Assembly: GCA_036874045.1 (NCBI GenBank)
Contig: CM072339.1
Location: 19,785,501-19,849,500, forward strand
Direction of reading: 5' to 3'
Length of the DNA stretch: 64,000 nucleotides
DNA from: Cymodocea nodosa
Taxonomy: Eukaryota; Streptophyta; Magnoliopsida; Alismatales; Cymodoceaceae
How positions within the stretch are numbered: the first letter of the stretch is position 1; every line of letters begins with the position of its first letter. Shown here piece after piece: positions 49,500-63,204 of this stretch. The notes beneath the pieces are model-generated. The model had not been told where the DNA came from. It saw only the letters and a program-made list of their open reading frames with translations, and did no database searches. Both the position numbers and the translations under genes were made by a program.

Positions 49500-51399
49500 T
49501 GTCACTTTCACCGTATAAGAGGAGAAACCTTCCTGTAGAAAGTTTCGACTATCTAAACTAACCCTCCAAAAGCTCTGGAAAGTATGTCTAAACGTATAGT
49601 TGTTTGCAAGGTTCTGCTCGCACAATCCGTCGAGTGCTCACACAGTCGTCCATTGTGCTGACATAATCGTTGCCTATTGTTAATCATCATTATTGTTAGG
49701 TAAATATTTTTTATTCAACTTGAAGAGAATTTTTTTTCCTATTGAATCAAGTTATTTTTGGATCTAGTTAGTAGCGGTTGATAGTATTAGTCGTAGGTAT
49801 AAATATCTGTTTGAATAGGGACTTGTTTTTGGGATGTTGTTGGACTATTTGTGTTTTACAAATTCTATTTTGTGACATCAGTTGTCATTCTATTTTAATG
49901 CTTCCATATGTTACAATTTATTAAAAAGCAATTTAATGATGAATCCAATAACTTCATTTGTTTGCCTTGTACAACACCTATTTAGACAAATTATTTTAGG
50001 GTTTGTAGAGATTAATTTATAAAATAATAAAGAATTATTCTTACTATTAGGAAGAATTATTATTAAAAATAGATTAACAAGATAATGATTAGTTAACATC
50101 TAAAACGTACTAAGATATTGGAATTTAATCAAATTTATGGTAAATCTAACTAAAACCTTTGAAGCCACTTAAATATGAGAATGGAAGTTGTAATTATTGA
50201 AGTACAAACACTACGAACTTTAATCTATAAGGTTTAAATGAACCTTATGGATCACGTCATCCAATTTGACTAAATTATATGAAGAAATTTGTAAAGTTTA
50301 TTAGATCAACCTTACATTCTAGTTGTCACATGATATTTTAAGTCATCACGTGCATTTTATTTAAATGATTATAGAAAAATTTATTGATGAAATGATTACC
50401 AATTGTTATAAAAATTATTTGATTTTATTTATGAGTGTATGTAATTTTCTCCCACAAAGTATTTTTAATTGCTAACTACGTAAATTGTGAAGTATGGGTG
50501 CTACAAGTGGAAGAATATGGAATGAGTGGGTTATAAAAGGAAGATGAACAATGAGAAAGATGCATTCAGTTGTAGTTCTTATTCATTCATTGTTGGATCA
50601 CTGAGCTACTTTCTTTTTATGTTCAATCATTTTCATCTTTTGATAAGCAAAGTTAGGTTCATAGCATCTCGCATAGAGACTAATTCACTAGGTGAATAAT
50701 TGTTGTGCTAGGAAAGGTGTTAAAGGCTTCTCTAAATTCAAAGTAAAGAAGCAGAAATAGTGTTGGGTTGACTACTTAGTGAACACATCACTTGAATTTG
50801 TGCATTCTTAAGTTTGTAATCTAAGATAGTGATCATTTATATCGTAAATCTGAACATAAATTAAAGGAACTCATATATTATTGTAATGTTTGTATTTGTG
50901 AATTTGTTTATGTGTTTAATAGAGATAATGTTTGTTTGTCTTTTTACTTGTTTGAGTCTTAAATTTAGGAAATTATCATTTACATCTTTTATCATATTCC
51001 CAACTTGATTTGATATTAACAATTTAAATTTCATTTGTAGAATTTAAGACTTGACCTAATTTCATTGCATCCATTCGTAAGGTTTATGCAAACATTACGA
51101 AATATTTCGTATAATTTGAGCAAACTTAATGTATGTCCTCTTTAGGTTAGTAAATTTATAACTATATAAAACTTTTAGTTAAAGTTTAGCTTGACAACTA
51201 ATAATTAATTAAAAGTGTTTAATGAAGTATAGAATTAATAGTCATTACTCTTTATGGAATCGACCTGTATTTGTCATTTTCTTCAACATTGGATTGTGTA
51301 CTTATAGTAAATTAAAAAAAATCAAATATAGAAACATAACAATCTTAAAAGAAAAAATGGCAATATAGTATCCTTTAGGAATAGAAAGGATGAATTGTT
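49500..51399. other. AT-rich interval with LTR-like sequence
   Basis: No gene. A TTATAAAAGG promoter-like box at 50531-50540 is followed about 700 bp later by a GGAATCGACCTGTATTTG stretch near 51256, a combination seen in plant LTRs. I could not find matching ends or a duplication, so no element is called. Confidence 0.3.
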
Positions 51400-52130
51400 A
51401 TAAAATGTATTGGTAGCTTGTAATTTTGATATGAAGTTTGTTTATATTTTTGTTGAATAGGAAGAGTTTGTTGCTGATGCTAGAGTATTTCAAAATGCAA
51501 TATCTTGACCTAATAGACTTCAAGTTTTACCTAAAAGTATTTTAATATTAGTTCAAACATAATTTAAATTATTTTTAGACTAATAATTATTTTAATGTAG
51601 GTAAACTCTACTTAATAGATGTTGGTTTTCCAAATTAATCAAAATTTATCTGCTCATTTAAAGGTATTAGATATCATTTATCAAATTATGATATATCTTT
51701 ACTTCTAACAAATGTTATAGAGAATTTTAATTATAGTCATTCATAATTAAGGATAGTGATCGAACATATATTTGATACTGTGAAACATCATTTTATAATT
51801 CTATACGATTATATGTCATTTTCACATGAAACTCGAGCAAAGATTTTGTATGAATGTTTTTCACTTTATGATTTTATTCATAAAAAAGACAAAAGATTTA
51901 CTTGAAGACCTTCAAAATGAGTTAGAAGAATTTGAAGATATTGATTATGCACAAACTTATGAAAGTACGAGTGAAGAACTTGAAATTACAACTATATCTA
52001 GATTAAGTGAATAACAAAAGAAACAAATGGCTAATAACATGTGCAATCAAATGATGTTATCTACATGGGAAGAACACAATGTACTATGTATTATCATAAG
52101 AATGTAAATATTATTAATTTTTCTATAAAC
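51400..52130 (+). mobile_element. PIF/Harbinger transposase relic (second copy)
   Basis: The plus strand reads LVACNFDMKFVYIF (about 51411-51455), ADARVFQNAIS and PNRLQVLPK (about 51474-51535), then YHLSNYD and NVIENFNYSHS.LRIVIEHIFDTVK with an FIILYDYMSF stretch (about 51670-51835), and an acidic tail containing EDLQNELEEFEDIDY (51826-52014). It parallels the copy at 48075-48620 domain by domain and reaches further. Frameshifts and stops make it non-functional. Confidence 0.75.
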
Positions 52131-53399
52131 TTATGAATAGTACAAATATTTTTATGTTATTCAATTCATAGTTTATTATATTTTGTTACTTTTTTTTCTT
52201 TTTATTATTTTTTATCATTTTCTATTAATTTTCTTACTTTCTAGACTTTACACAAACATCTATATTTTCTACTGATTTTTCGTTATTTTTTGCAACTTTT
52301 ATTTCTATCATTTTCTGTAACTTTTTGATACTTTTTTTTTTGTTACTTTTTGTTAGTTTCTAGGTGTATAAACAAGCAATGATAGTGATTTTGGAATTGG
52401 AATCCTCTATTATTCTTAAGAATCAGAAAATGTCTGGGTCCACAAAATGTACGTGGATAGATTTTATTTAACTAACTTTTCTCTCTTTGCAATATGTATT
52501 TTAAGGGTTTGGATTTAAAAATTGGAGGCTTCCAATTCCATATAATTGGAGAGAATTATGATCCCTGTAATGAAGTTGGGTGCTAATTATATATGCTATG
52601 GCATATCTTTGGAACAAAATCCGATAGATTATGCAATGGTACAATCACATTTGATCCCTAATTAATAACTTCCATATGTATCCGATTATTTCTTCCATGA
52701 CGGTAGCGGTATCTTAGTGATTATAACTCACTATCCTCAGCAAGTATTTTTAAATATATATATACACATGCACAAACAGTATCAACCCCTTTTGACATAA
52801 ATATATATAATATGTGTAAGAGAAAGTATAAAAATCGACAAAATCAACTTAAATAATATGTAGTAATTAAGCACAAGCAATCCTAATACGCGTGTTTCAT
52901 AAAATATATAAAGGTCTCATCCATTTTTTGAGTGATTTTGAGGGAAGATTAATCAGCCCCATCCTTTCAGTGAAAGCATAAAGGTCTGGAGGAATTCTAA
53001 GTATTATTTTTTGATAATGGCAATGACTTATATTCACTAAAATTTGCATTTAATGGTAGCTCCTCGCCAAGTGAACTATTGTATGTGCGTGTGAGCGTGT
53101 ATCTTAAATCCCGCTAAGTGGGTTATTTGTGTGTTTGTTTATGCATGCTCAATCTATAAGTCAATGCGCACTAAAGTAATCAACCAATACGTTTTTTAGC
53201 TGGTTAATTGCCACGATAAAATGTTTCAATTAAGTAGCGGAGAGACGCAGATCAAGTGCGTTGTATGGGAACAAAGAGATGTGGGCAGGCTTCCTCCTGT
53301 TGTTCCTCCCATTCCAGCACTGAACCCGGATTAGCAGAAAAAAAGGCCTAGTGCTCACCACGACATTATTAATGTCCAAGACCTACTGCAATACCCCAG
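52131..53399. other. AT-rich interval without genes
   Basis: T-rich at 52190-52340. No protein-like frame and no bordered repeat was seen. Confidence 0.45.
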
Positions 53400-53815
53400 T
53401 TAGAATAATATTACACTTGCATGGGTTGTCTCGCCCTCCCTTCTGATCGATGGAGATACTCCAAGGGCATCCATCAAGGGTGGCCCATCAACTTGCAAAA
53501 CTGGGACAGAACCCAAGGGTTTGCCAATGGGAACAGCATCCAGAATCGCAGCAGGCAACTGTGGCATCATCTTGATTGTATTAAACAATTTTTTTGCAAA
53601 AATACCTCTGAAAGTTTCAGATATTCTGCATCAACGGGTATTGTCGGAAGCTCCCAACTCAAGTTTTTTGAAGCATTTCATGGCTCATGAGTCCGGCTGC
53701 CTCAATCTTCGTTATTTTCTTCCTAACCTGCAAATGAATCGCCATTTTGATAGATTTTGTACGACAAAACTCATCTTCAAGCATATCCACGGAATTTACG
53801 TAAACCCCTGTTAAG
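53400..53815 (-). pseudogene. Unidentified gene relic
   Basis: The minus strand reads protein-like text in three blocks that need frame changes to connect. The first is NSVDMLEDEFCRTKSIKMAI (about 53730-53800). The second is VRKKITKIEAAGLMSHEMLQ (about 53665-53735). The third runs from ETFRGIFAKKLFNTIKMMPQ to GKPLGSVPVLQVDGPPLMDA (about 53440-53620). Stops interrupt it between the second and third blocks, and a TTTGCAG|GTTAGG junction sits between the first two. GC content is higher than the surroundings. I do not recognise the family. The most economical reading is a truncated, decayed gene copy. Confidence 0.45.
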
Positions 53816-55129
53816 CAAGAGGAGGATGACATGCATAAGCAGGCCGCAGAAAAATAAATAAGAGACTCAGAGTTTTAATACAGAACTACCGGTGAGAATA
53901 CAAAAGGCAAAAGGTGAAAAGCCAAATGCAAAATTCTAAGGGACTACTGCAACTAAAAGAACGCGCATGTAAACATAATCTACCCCCGTCCCATTACCCC
54001 AAACTCTCTTTTAAAAGCGCCATGTGCATTCCAACGCTGTCTTAAGCAGTGCACTGTTGTGGTCAAGTCTGTTCTCGAGATGAGAGAAGATAAGAGTTTG
54101 TGAAAATTTTTGTATTCCACGGTGACAAACGTGGCCGATGCAAAGTGCACACGCCACCACCTCCAAACTACCACCAGCTTATGCCAGAGAGAGAGAGAAA
54201 GAGAAAGAGTGCGTGTGTGTGCGTGCGTGTGCTTTTGCTAGTTTTATGGTGCATAATTGATCCCCACAATTTTTTTTTTATCGAGACGAGTTTGTTTCTT
54301 TTCCTTCAAACTGTTGGTGTTGTTCAATTTCGGAAGTTGTTTTTCCAGAATGACTGATCTTAATTATGAAACACTGAAGGATTTAGAGAAGATCGCCTAA
54401 AATAGCCATTTCTGATGAATGAAGTAAACCAACCACCACTGAATACGGTTTATTAGAATTTTGTTGAGGCCTTGCCCAACGCTCCTATCTTGTTCATGTG
54501 AACCCTTCGTACATTCACTTTCATCTTCTTAACCGTGGGAATCTCAGATCTAATGTATATCTATGGAGAAGACACAAGGGAATCATCATTTACAACGCCT
54601 GGCATCATCAACTCTCACAAGGCATCCTTAGACCGACTTTTCGGTAAGACTTCGAATTCAGATCCCCCTTTAGTTTATTAAAATTGGAGAGAATCTTCAA
54701 TCAATTTACATCATCGATTATGGTACATGAATATCTTTCATTTCACCAACTTTTCTCACTTTCCAAAGGACACGTAAATCAATGAAAAGTCTAGGATTTG
54801 AAATAAAAAATTGGTTCTCTCCGATTACAGCGAAATTGGAGATCCTGCTCCTGAGTAGTGGCATCTTTTTACGGTCTCTCCTGCCAAAAAGCGGTTCTTA
54901 CGGGGGAGGCTAGTAGTTCTTGAGAGATAAAACGGCCATAAACCGTCCAAGATTTCATTCAAATACGGCAGGACTTACGTATTTTAGTATACATCACTCA
55001 CTATGCGCATGCTCTTGCAGGATTGTTGCAAGGATTCCATTGCAAACACATGAGAATTTCCCTCTTTGTCCTATAGTAACGGTAGCAACACCACCAACAA
55101 TAAATTGAACTTTTTATCTAATCTCACCA
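53816..55129. other. Gene-free interval
   Basis: A GA/GT microsatellite lies at about 54187-54232. No supported gene on either strand. Confidence 0.45.
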
Positions 55130-55270
55130 CGTAGGGTTGACGACGACCATTTGAATCTTTTTCTTCCAAATATTTCTATCTATTATCAAATCTTTAATTA
55201 AAATTTTAAATCTTTTCTTATAATTCCTAACTAAGTAATTTTAAGTCTACTTGTACTTCTTTTAATTTCT
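55130..55270 (-). mobile_element. RTE-type LINE fragment (C-terminal tail)
   Basis: The minus strand reads NYKKRFKILIKDLIIDRNIW and a KKIQ..V.NPT stretch, matching the end of plant RTE ORFs (R.DL....L....A.DR..WR..I..ADP). A second, longer copy of the same region is at 59655-60060. Confidence 0.55.
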
Positions 55271-55869
55271 TCTACTACACCAGACACCGCCACCTAGTCT
55301 ATCAGAATTTTAATCAAAGTTGTGTTGGATATTTGCAGTTTCTTTCCACAAACAAAAATACCAGGATAATTTATTTTTATTTTGAAATTATAAGATGTTG
55401 ATACGAAGTTTTCAACCTTGATGGAAAATAAATAAACAAACGCAGCTTGATGATCCTCTTCACTTGAAGTAGTTCAATGACGTACAAAATTAATAGAATT
55501 TTTTAACTCACAAGATATAAAATTAATAATAATATATTAAACATCTCATGCACAAACACACAAATCTCTGAGACCAAGACAGGATCGGTTTTTTTTTTTA
55601 TATAAATAAATCAGCGAAGAATATGAACAATCTAGACTGGAAACAACTCCTAGAAAACATGCAAAGGAAGTTGCTATAAAAATCCATATACTTCGTAATA
55701 ATTATGAGATGAAACCGCGTATTATCATAAAATATTTTGATGTCTGTGAATGGTCTTTTATCTACATTCTACACCAAAAAATGAGAATGGCATATTATTG
55801 ATCTTTGAATTCATATCATCCTAGCAGGACATTTTGTACACAAGCAAAAAGAAAAGTAGCAGTATTAGC

Positions 55870-58800
55870 CTATGTACATGAACAGAAAAAAATAAAGGCA
55901 GCATGCACTACTTTGCTTGAGCAGTAGTTGCAAGGCCACGAGCCCACATACCACATTTGCAGGATTTTCAATCTCCTTTTCTGTGCAGTTGTAGCTGCTT
56001 GCACTTGAAGTTTGCTCAAATCTGGATTTAATAACAAAAGGATTAGTACAGATAAGATCAATCTTATAGAGTATAAATTGGACAAAAAACTGTGTATATG
56101 GTCTCAAACTGCCACAACAGAATAGGAACATCAGGGATGGATGATGGACAGCAAAAAGGTAGTAACCACAAACAGAACCCACTTCTTAGGACGCAAAATT
56201 ATTTCAGCAAACTAGTTACAGTCATAAATGGTTGACATAATCAGGTAAGTTTCAAATAGAAATAAACCATCAACAGTGAAATCTTAAGTCAAGAAATATC
56301 AAAAGAAATGTCAATTAGATAATAGAAATGTTATGATCGTATGATACACCAAAGAGGGGGTAAATGATGTGATGTGTATTTTTAACTTGTTTTAAATCTA
56401 AAGTTTCAAATGAGTTCAATATCTTAGTAGGAAATAAATCAACATTTACAAGCACAGGAAATGAAGAAAACAAGTAAAAATCACATAGCAAATTTTAGAT
56501 AGTTCGCCACTCCACTCTTAAATTTCATTATATCATGCATTTACACTTTTACTTTCAGGTTAAAGTAAAAACAAATCAACAAAATTAAACTTTTAGGTCA
56601 AAACTCTAACCAATAGTACACCATGAACTTTGACGTCGAAGCCACAAACTAACAATTTTTCTCTATCACAGTGGAAGCATAGTGAAAGCTTTTGCTAATC
56701 TTCAATTTGAGTCAATCAATGTAGAAGATTTATGCTTGACTTTCTTTTCTTTGCAAACATCTCTTGTTCTGTTTGTTGTTTTCTATTCTATGTCTGTAAG
56801 TATTTCTTTCTGTGTTCTAATTACTCTCTATTCTCTTCTTGTATTCTCTAAAGTGTAATCTAGATCTTTTATACTTGTCTGTGCAACGATTCAATTTCTC
56901 TCTAGTCAAGTCAAAATCTTCAACTGTACTTCTTGACGTGACAATCCTAGAAAAGGAATGTTATTGTTGTGCAAACTGTCGAAGACTTTATCGAGTTCTT
57001 GGTGGGTTACCTCCTTGTATCACAAAACATTCTACTTGATTAGATAGTTGTATATATGTGTTGCCAAATATAATAATGGTCTCATTAAACTTCGACAAAT
57101 TATCTTTCTTCAACGTCCAAGTTGAATACTTAACTTATAAGTCACCAAATATTCTAATGATATTCTGTCACTTCTATTGTAAGTCACTAAGTATCCGCAA
57201 CTTAGACAAGTTATCTTTCTTAAGCTCATTTCATAACGAACTTACTCTATCCTGTTCTGTTTACATTTAATTCTATCTATCAAATGCCTTGCTTGATGTC
57301 TGAATAAAAATCGTAAAATTATCTTTAACTCTATGAGTTTTCACTTGAGTCCTAAGTAAAAGTTGTAAAGTTATCTTAATTCTATGAATTTTTCCTCATT
57401 TGCATCTCTACCCTTTTTCCATCAATTTTTTATCTATCACATGATCATTTAAGTTATTTACATGTGAAACTAATATGACAGTCATAAAGTTATCTTAACT
57501 CTACAAGTTTTTTTATGTAAAAACTCATACAATTATTCATAACTTGTCGAGTTTCTTGTCTTTACTTACCGCTGTCATTGTTCTTTGAAACAGATAATTA
57601 AACCATGAATTACCAAATGACTTGCTAATATTTGGTCACTTAACCAACTTATTTTCCGTCTTGTCTAGTTATCCTTCTAAGTTTTTCTATGGTTTTACTC
57701 CTATATCAGTCCAATGAATGACTGAGTTGTCGGATCTACTTTATCCAACTTGCTATTCTTGAAAATAACTATTCATTCACATATGATTTCTCAAAGACTT
57801 ATTTTCATATGTCACCGATTGATTTGATTATCCTTCCAACTTGCTGCTATAAAATACTTCTTCTGTCCTGCAGCAAATATTGTCTTCATAATTCTTGATC
57901 TGCAGTTATAAAATATATAATTTCCTTACATAGATTTTTACATTATCAAAACATAAAGATTCAAAAAACTAAAAGATCTAAAAAAAAGTTAAGATTTCAA
58001 AAATGAAGCAAAGATATGAATTTGCTCTTAGACTTTAAAAAATGAATGTCCCCAATAAATATGTATGAGAACTCTCAGGATAGACATGAAGTAAAATAAT
58101 TAAGGAAATTCCATAAGATCTAATTATTCAACTCTGCAAGCCTGTTCTTGTGGCCTTTCAATACTTCCTACAAAATTTAGTAGTGTATTCTGTTGTAAAA
58201 AATCATTCACATATTTTTCCATACAACCAAATGATCCAAAATGGATAGTATTTGAAGCATTTTAGATGTGTCTATGGGTTTCCAATTAAACAAGAAAAGT
58301 TTGATAAGATGGAGAAGGCCAGAAGTGCAATACAGCATCAGCATAAATAGCATCAACTCACCTGACGAAAGCGGCAGTCTTGAAATATCAGTCATGACGA
58401 GAACAAGGTTACTGTAGATTTTAAATCAAAGCATCGGTATTAGTCCTTGCTTCATAATAAAAAGTTACATTAAGAAAATAAATGGCCATTTAATGTAAAA
58501 GAATCAAATGAGATGATGCATGGCATGCAACAGTGGATTTTTTTACTTTAAGAAGAACAATTAAATTTTATCAGTAAGATCACTAAACATATCATTACAA
58601 CTTCTAGAATGTAAGTCCAGATGACAAGAAAATGAAAGTTAGACAAGGAAAAAAAACGTACAGTAGCTTCAAAAAGAAATTCTATTGATCCTTCAAGCCT
58701 TTCAATAAAAGAGTATGAAACCTTAGTGCAGCTTTTGGTAAACCATACATGACACTCTCATGTCGAACCACTCCATCCTAGAATATGGAATGAAATAACA

Positions 58801-59017
58801 CTAGAAGAATTCACGAAACTTGAATCATCTTATGCAGCAAAAAATGAATTATCTTTTTTTGAACCAAGATTGAAAAAGCATACTTTCTGAAAAATGCAAT
58901 GACTCCAGAGTACAACTCTGACTTAACAAATTTTCTTGAGGACAAACCACAACCACTGCTTACATCCAGAACAGTGCTACCAGCAACAGAGTGGATGTAA
59001 TCCAAAGCCAGTTCGAG
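55870..59017 (-). pseudogene. Broken methyltransferase gene, At1g78140/At2g41040 family
   Basis: Three minus-strand pieces line up with this chloroplast-targeted, SAM-dependent methyltransferase family. First (59017 to about 58870): after a good acceptor, LELALDYIHSVAGSTVLDVS and GCGLSSRKFVKSELYSGVIA, the SAM-binding motif I region. It then continues as FSESMLFQSW only after a frameshift. Second (about 58411-58310): NLVLVMTDISRLPLSSG, followed in another frame by VDAIYADAVLHFWPSPSY. Third (about 56030-55870): TEKEIEN then a CGLV-like C-terminal segment, again with shifts. The exon between the second and third pieces is missing, where a 1.6-kb element (56329-57970) now sits. Frameshifts in several exons make it a pseudogene. 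Upstream exons for the N-terminal zinc-binding part were not found. Confidence 0.75.
56329..57970. mobile_element. Diverged relative of the 18274-20088 solo LTR
   Basis: Starts TGTTATGATCG (compare TGTTAGGAACG) and continues with CACC..AGAGGGGGTAAATGA. It has the same order of landmarks (TTTTAG.TGGTTC/AGTTCG-type box, CTTTCAGGT repeats) and ends TTTTTACATTATCAAAA at 57936-57952. No intact duplication is visible and the 3' border is approximate. It interrupts the methyltransferase pseudogene. Confidence 0.6.
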
Positions 59018-59654
59018 CTACAAGAAACAAAATTTACTTGTAAAATAGGAATGATGCCACAAAAGATATAAAAAATCACTATAATATCAAATGCAAATGG
59101 CATCACAAATTTGACGACAATGCAATTCTTTTCAGAGTAAACTCTCTTTATTGGGATTTTCTCTAGTTTCTTGATTTACAATATTTTTGCTTATCATATA
59201 AGATATAAAATATAACACAAAGAAAGCACACTTTGGCACAATCACAAAGTTACACTATTATAACCTGGAGGCTATGGGTCCAAATGTTAAGAAGCAATAT
59301 CTTTATTTATAGAAGTAAGACTGTATACAATTGAGCTTTCCCCAATATCCATGCTAGTGAGAGGCTTGCACACTAAGTTTACCCTTCATAAATATAAAAC
59401 TAGCAATATTCTTCTACTTTGCATGGGTCAATTTTCATGTAGCAGATTTAAAATGCACCTAATCTTTTATTAATGATATATTAGAATTATTAACTTAAAT
59501 AAAATTTTTATAATCTATACTTTACTATGACTATTTTTTATGATTTGCATTACATACAAAAATAAAATGAAATTTTTCAAATAATTTCTCATCAACATAA
59601 TCTTTTTTTATTACAATATAATAACAACAACAATAACAAATTAAGTCATAATCT

Positions 59655-60060
59655 CAATATATCGGATCAGCTTCATGAATCATTTTCTTTCATATACGAT
59701 CAAATCCTTAGTTAAATTACATATATTTAAATCTTTTCTCATAATTTCTAAACAAGAAGTTTTTAGCTTTCTTTTACTTCTTTTAATTTTTTTTGTACTA
59801 ATTAATTATCCTCTCTTAATTAATGCATTCTTTGATCTACTAAGAATATGACTAAACCACCTTAATTAATTTATTCTACCTAATCTTATTTTCAATTAGT
59901 GCAACTCTTACTTTATTCTTGATAAAATCATTTTTTAGTTTATCCCCTATAGAATTATCACAAATCTATTCAAGCATATGCATTTCAACAACACTAACTT
60001 TTTTACATATGGTCATGTTTTACAATCTAGCATTCCAAGTCATAAAGTATAACTAGGTGA
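59655..60060 (-). mobile_element. RTE-type LINE fragment
   Basis: On the minus strand the text VSVVEMHMLE..CDNSIGDKL, then FIKNKVRVALIENKIR, later NYEKRFKYM and KKMIHEADPI follows the C-terminal half of plant RTE reverse transcriptases (VAEMRMLRWM.G, R...I..KVGVAPI..K.R, ..ADP). Many stops mark it as a relic. Confidence 0.7.
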
Positions 60061-61139
60061 ATAGCAATTTATAGAAATTTTCTTTTAATTTAAGGTATCT
60101 TCCTATCACAATATATACTCACAAATTCATTTAAAATTTTACAAGTAATCAATTATGATCTAAATTTCAATAAAGTAAAGAAAATTAATTTTTGTAACAT
60201 CACAATCACTTGAAAAAAGAATACAAAGTTGTAGATGCATGACATTTTATATGAAATGAAAGTGACATGATAATAAAAGTCATTATTTCTTGATAATCTG
60301 AAGCATATATGATATGATATATTTTATTTTCCAAAGTACCCTATATGAAAATTCAACCAAATATTTGAACTTTAGATACATATTCAAGTTTTGCATAAGA
60401 ATCACAAGAAATAATCTTTTGTTTTTATTTTTTATATTTGGCACTTTTTGGTATGCTAATATTAGAAATTAAAATAAATTCAAAAATATACATAAATTAT
60501 CAAAAAAAATAATATAAATAAATAAGATTTGGAGAGAAAATTAAAGCATTGTGCGAGAAGGTGATAGTGCAAGTAGAGTGGAAGAATGTAGTATGAATTA
60601 CAATTATATCTATGACATTAGAAATTAACACTTTGTTTTAAAAATGGTTATTCCTTAATATTATATATGATGTGTAAATTATCAAAATATTAATATACAT
60701 AAATAGGGATGTGAGACAAATTAAGCAATATGAAAGAAAATGGTGGTTACAAGTAGAACGGTGGAAGAATGTGGAGAAAATTTACTATTGTTTTCTATAT
60801 TATAATTATTATATAGTCATAATACTATATAACATCATATATAGAGAGAGAGAATCAAAAGGCCTGTCCAAAATTCCTAAGCACAGTGTGAAAACAAGAC
60901 TTTCATTTCCTCATCCACAACTACTTTCTACTATGGAATCTACATAGCTTCAAATAAACTCTTGAGCACAACTTCGATAAAATGGGCAAGATAACCAAAT
61001 CTAAGGATAATGATACATCTTTTTCTTCATCCTAAGGCAATATAAAAGTCAAGATTTGTAGTGGTAGGATCTATACACATTGGAAGAGCCTCATTTTATT
61101 ATAGAGGTAGTAGTTCTATCCAAAGACACCAAGTATACA
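60061..61139. other. AT-rich interval without genes
   Basis: Nothing supported. A (GA) tract lies at about 60841-60853. Confidence 0.4.
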
Positions 61140-61470
61140 CTTGTAAGAGATGAAAAAGAGCACCACCATGAGAAGAATCTAAAGTACAATGCAACTCAAT
61201 AGGAACAAGAATATAAACAATTGGGTTCTTCTTTGGAGAAGAAGAAACACCAAAGTAATTAGTAGACTCAAAAAGGTGTCATCTACAAAATAAAATACAT
61301 TTAGTGACAAAATTGTAGCAATGGTACCCTTTTTGAGTTCTTGAGTAGACCAAAAAGACAAACTTGATTGAATTAGATGCAATTTTGTTAAGTCCTAAAA
61401 AAAGGTCTTGAAAAAATCATACACATACCCAAAGATCCTAAGAAATGGATGAAAAAGTTAATGTCCAAAC
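61140..61470 (-). mobile_element. Copia fragment (end of integrase)
   Basis: The minus strand reads SIKFVFLVYSRTQKGYHCYN and later HLFESTNYF, the link between integrase and RT in Ty1/copia proteins (KC.FLGYS..QKGYRCY ... FFE...YF). Only this part is present, with stops. Confidence 0.65.
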
Positions 61471-63199
61471 AAAAGCCTTTTAATAGCCCTCCAAGCAAAA
61501 GTTGTAAAAGGCATCTCTTTGATATACAAGAAAAACTGGGATATAAGGGATGTTGTCTAGTGAGAACTTGGAAATGAATTTTTCACGTTGCTCCAATGAG
61601 ACAAAGACGTTCCTATTGCAACTTTAATGGACATAATGAAAGATTTAGGTGAGAAAGGGGTAAACAGTCGCATGTATCTATCATGTGGCTAGATTCCCTT
61701 CATCCAAAAACTATCTTTCTGACTATTAGGATGAGTGGGTAGATTGATTTGATTCTACAATATATGGTTATACTTTATCTAAAAGATGGAGATAATGGTG
61801 GCAATAGGTATTGTGTGTGTGTCCATATATATATATATCTGTATCTATATATATTGTCTAGGCTACTTTCAAAAGTGCCAAATGTGTAAGTACTTTGAAA
61901 TTGTTTTCAACACTGGAAGTTTCAAATAAAAAATCCAAATTGTTTTTTCATAACATAAAATATATGCAAATAAAAATTCAGGCAAATCGAAGATATCTAT
62001 CATGTTCATCCAAAGGTGCATGCTTTAGGATAATTTCAATGTTTCATTTTACGATCATTTAATTAACAATATGAAAACATCCAAACCGACTGAAATTGAA
62101 TTTACAGATACAAGATATGGTAAAGAATATTGATCAATTTCAACAGTTTAGATTTTTCAGAAGTACCAACACATTTGGTACTTCCGAAAGCAACCTAAAC
62201 TAACTAGCTAACAACATATAGATATAGAGGGATGTTTTTGATGGAAACAGCAAGCCTGGGAGCAGATAAATTCTGGAATGACCAATGGGTCTCTTCAGCA
62301 GTTCGAAGTACTGTCATGATTAGAGGAAAGGGGGCCTTCAAATTCCGTCTTCTCTATGGTAGCACCGTGAAGGGAAAAAGGAGGAGCAACATAGCGATGC
62401 TTCCTAGCTTTCCTACTATTGTTGTTCAAACAAGAGAAAGTATACTTCATTTCATTTCTCTAAAATTTATCAAAACAATAAAAAAATATGATGATTTTCT
62501 TTTATTTTCTCGTCTTTGCTCTTGTTTTTCTCTCTCCTATTAATGCCCAAACATATCCTTACCGTTGTAATATATATATGATTGGCAATTTGGAGCACAA
62601 TAATACATGTGGAAGAGGAAAATCCCATGAGATGTAGCATTGGGATCGTAAAGGACAAATGAAATGGTTGAAACATAAAAAGCGTGTAGATTGGTAATGC
62701 ATAGATTCCCGTACTTCATCTCACAATAATTGCTGGTTCCCTTTGGTCATGAATTTCAAAAGAGAAACATGTTACTCAGCACCAAATCCACTATTTCTCA
62801 TTCGATATCAATAATCCTCCAAAATCTCACTCTCCTAAACCAACGTAGCATTAACCCTAGAAACTTTTGAGCGTACTAGAGAATCTCCCATATCATCCAT
62901 AAATGAATGCAACCCTCCAAAAATTTTGACCGTATCGATTTCTCCTTTGTTCCTGGAAAGTTAAACATGGCTGCTCACCATCTAGCATGACGGGCCAACT
63001 TGAACACCGACACCAACCTAATGGACCCAGATCGTATCACAAACTTTCTCAATATCTAGTATATTCTCCTCTATCTTTAGAGTTTCGGGAAAAAACGGTA
63101 GCATCAACCCTCCAGCATGACAACACTTTGGAAGGAAAAATGGAAACCATTCTCTCACATAAACAAACAAAAAGAGCCAGCCTGATCACATATCCGTTG
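61471..63199. other. Interval without supported genes
   Basis: Contains TA-rich microsatellite sequence near 61820-61850. The 103-codon frame at 62232-62543 has mixed composition and no motif I recognise. Confidence 0.4.
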
Positions 63200-63204
63200 C
63201 CGGC

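Noticed and set aside
49909-51341. LTR candidate with TGTTA ... TAACA ends
   Set aside because: The flanking 5-mers differ (CCATA and ATCTT), and no partner LTR or internal domain is present.
62232-62543. 103-codon plus frame near the right end
   Set aside because: No motif, low-complexity tail, and no splice or promoter context. Kept only as part of a gene-free interval.
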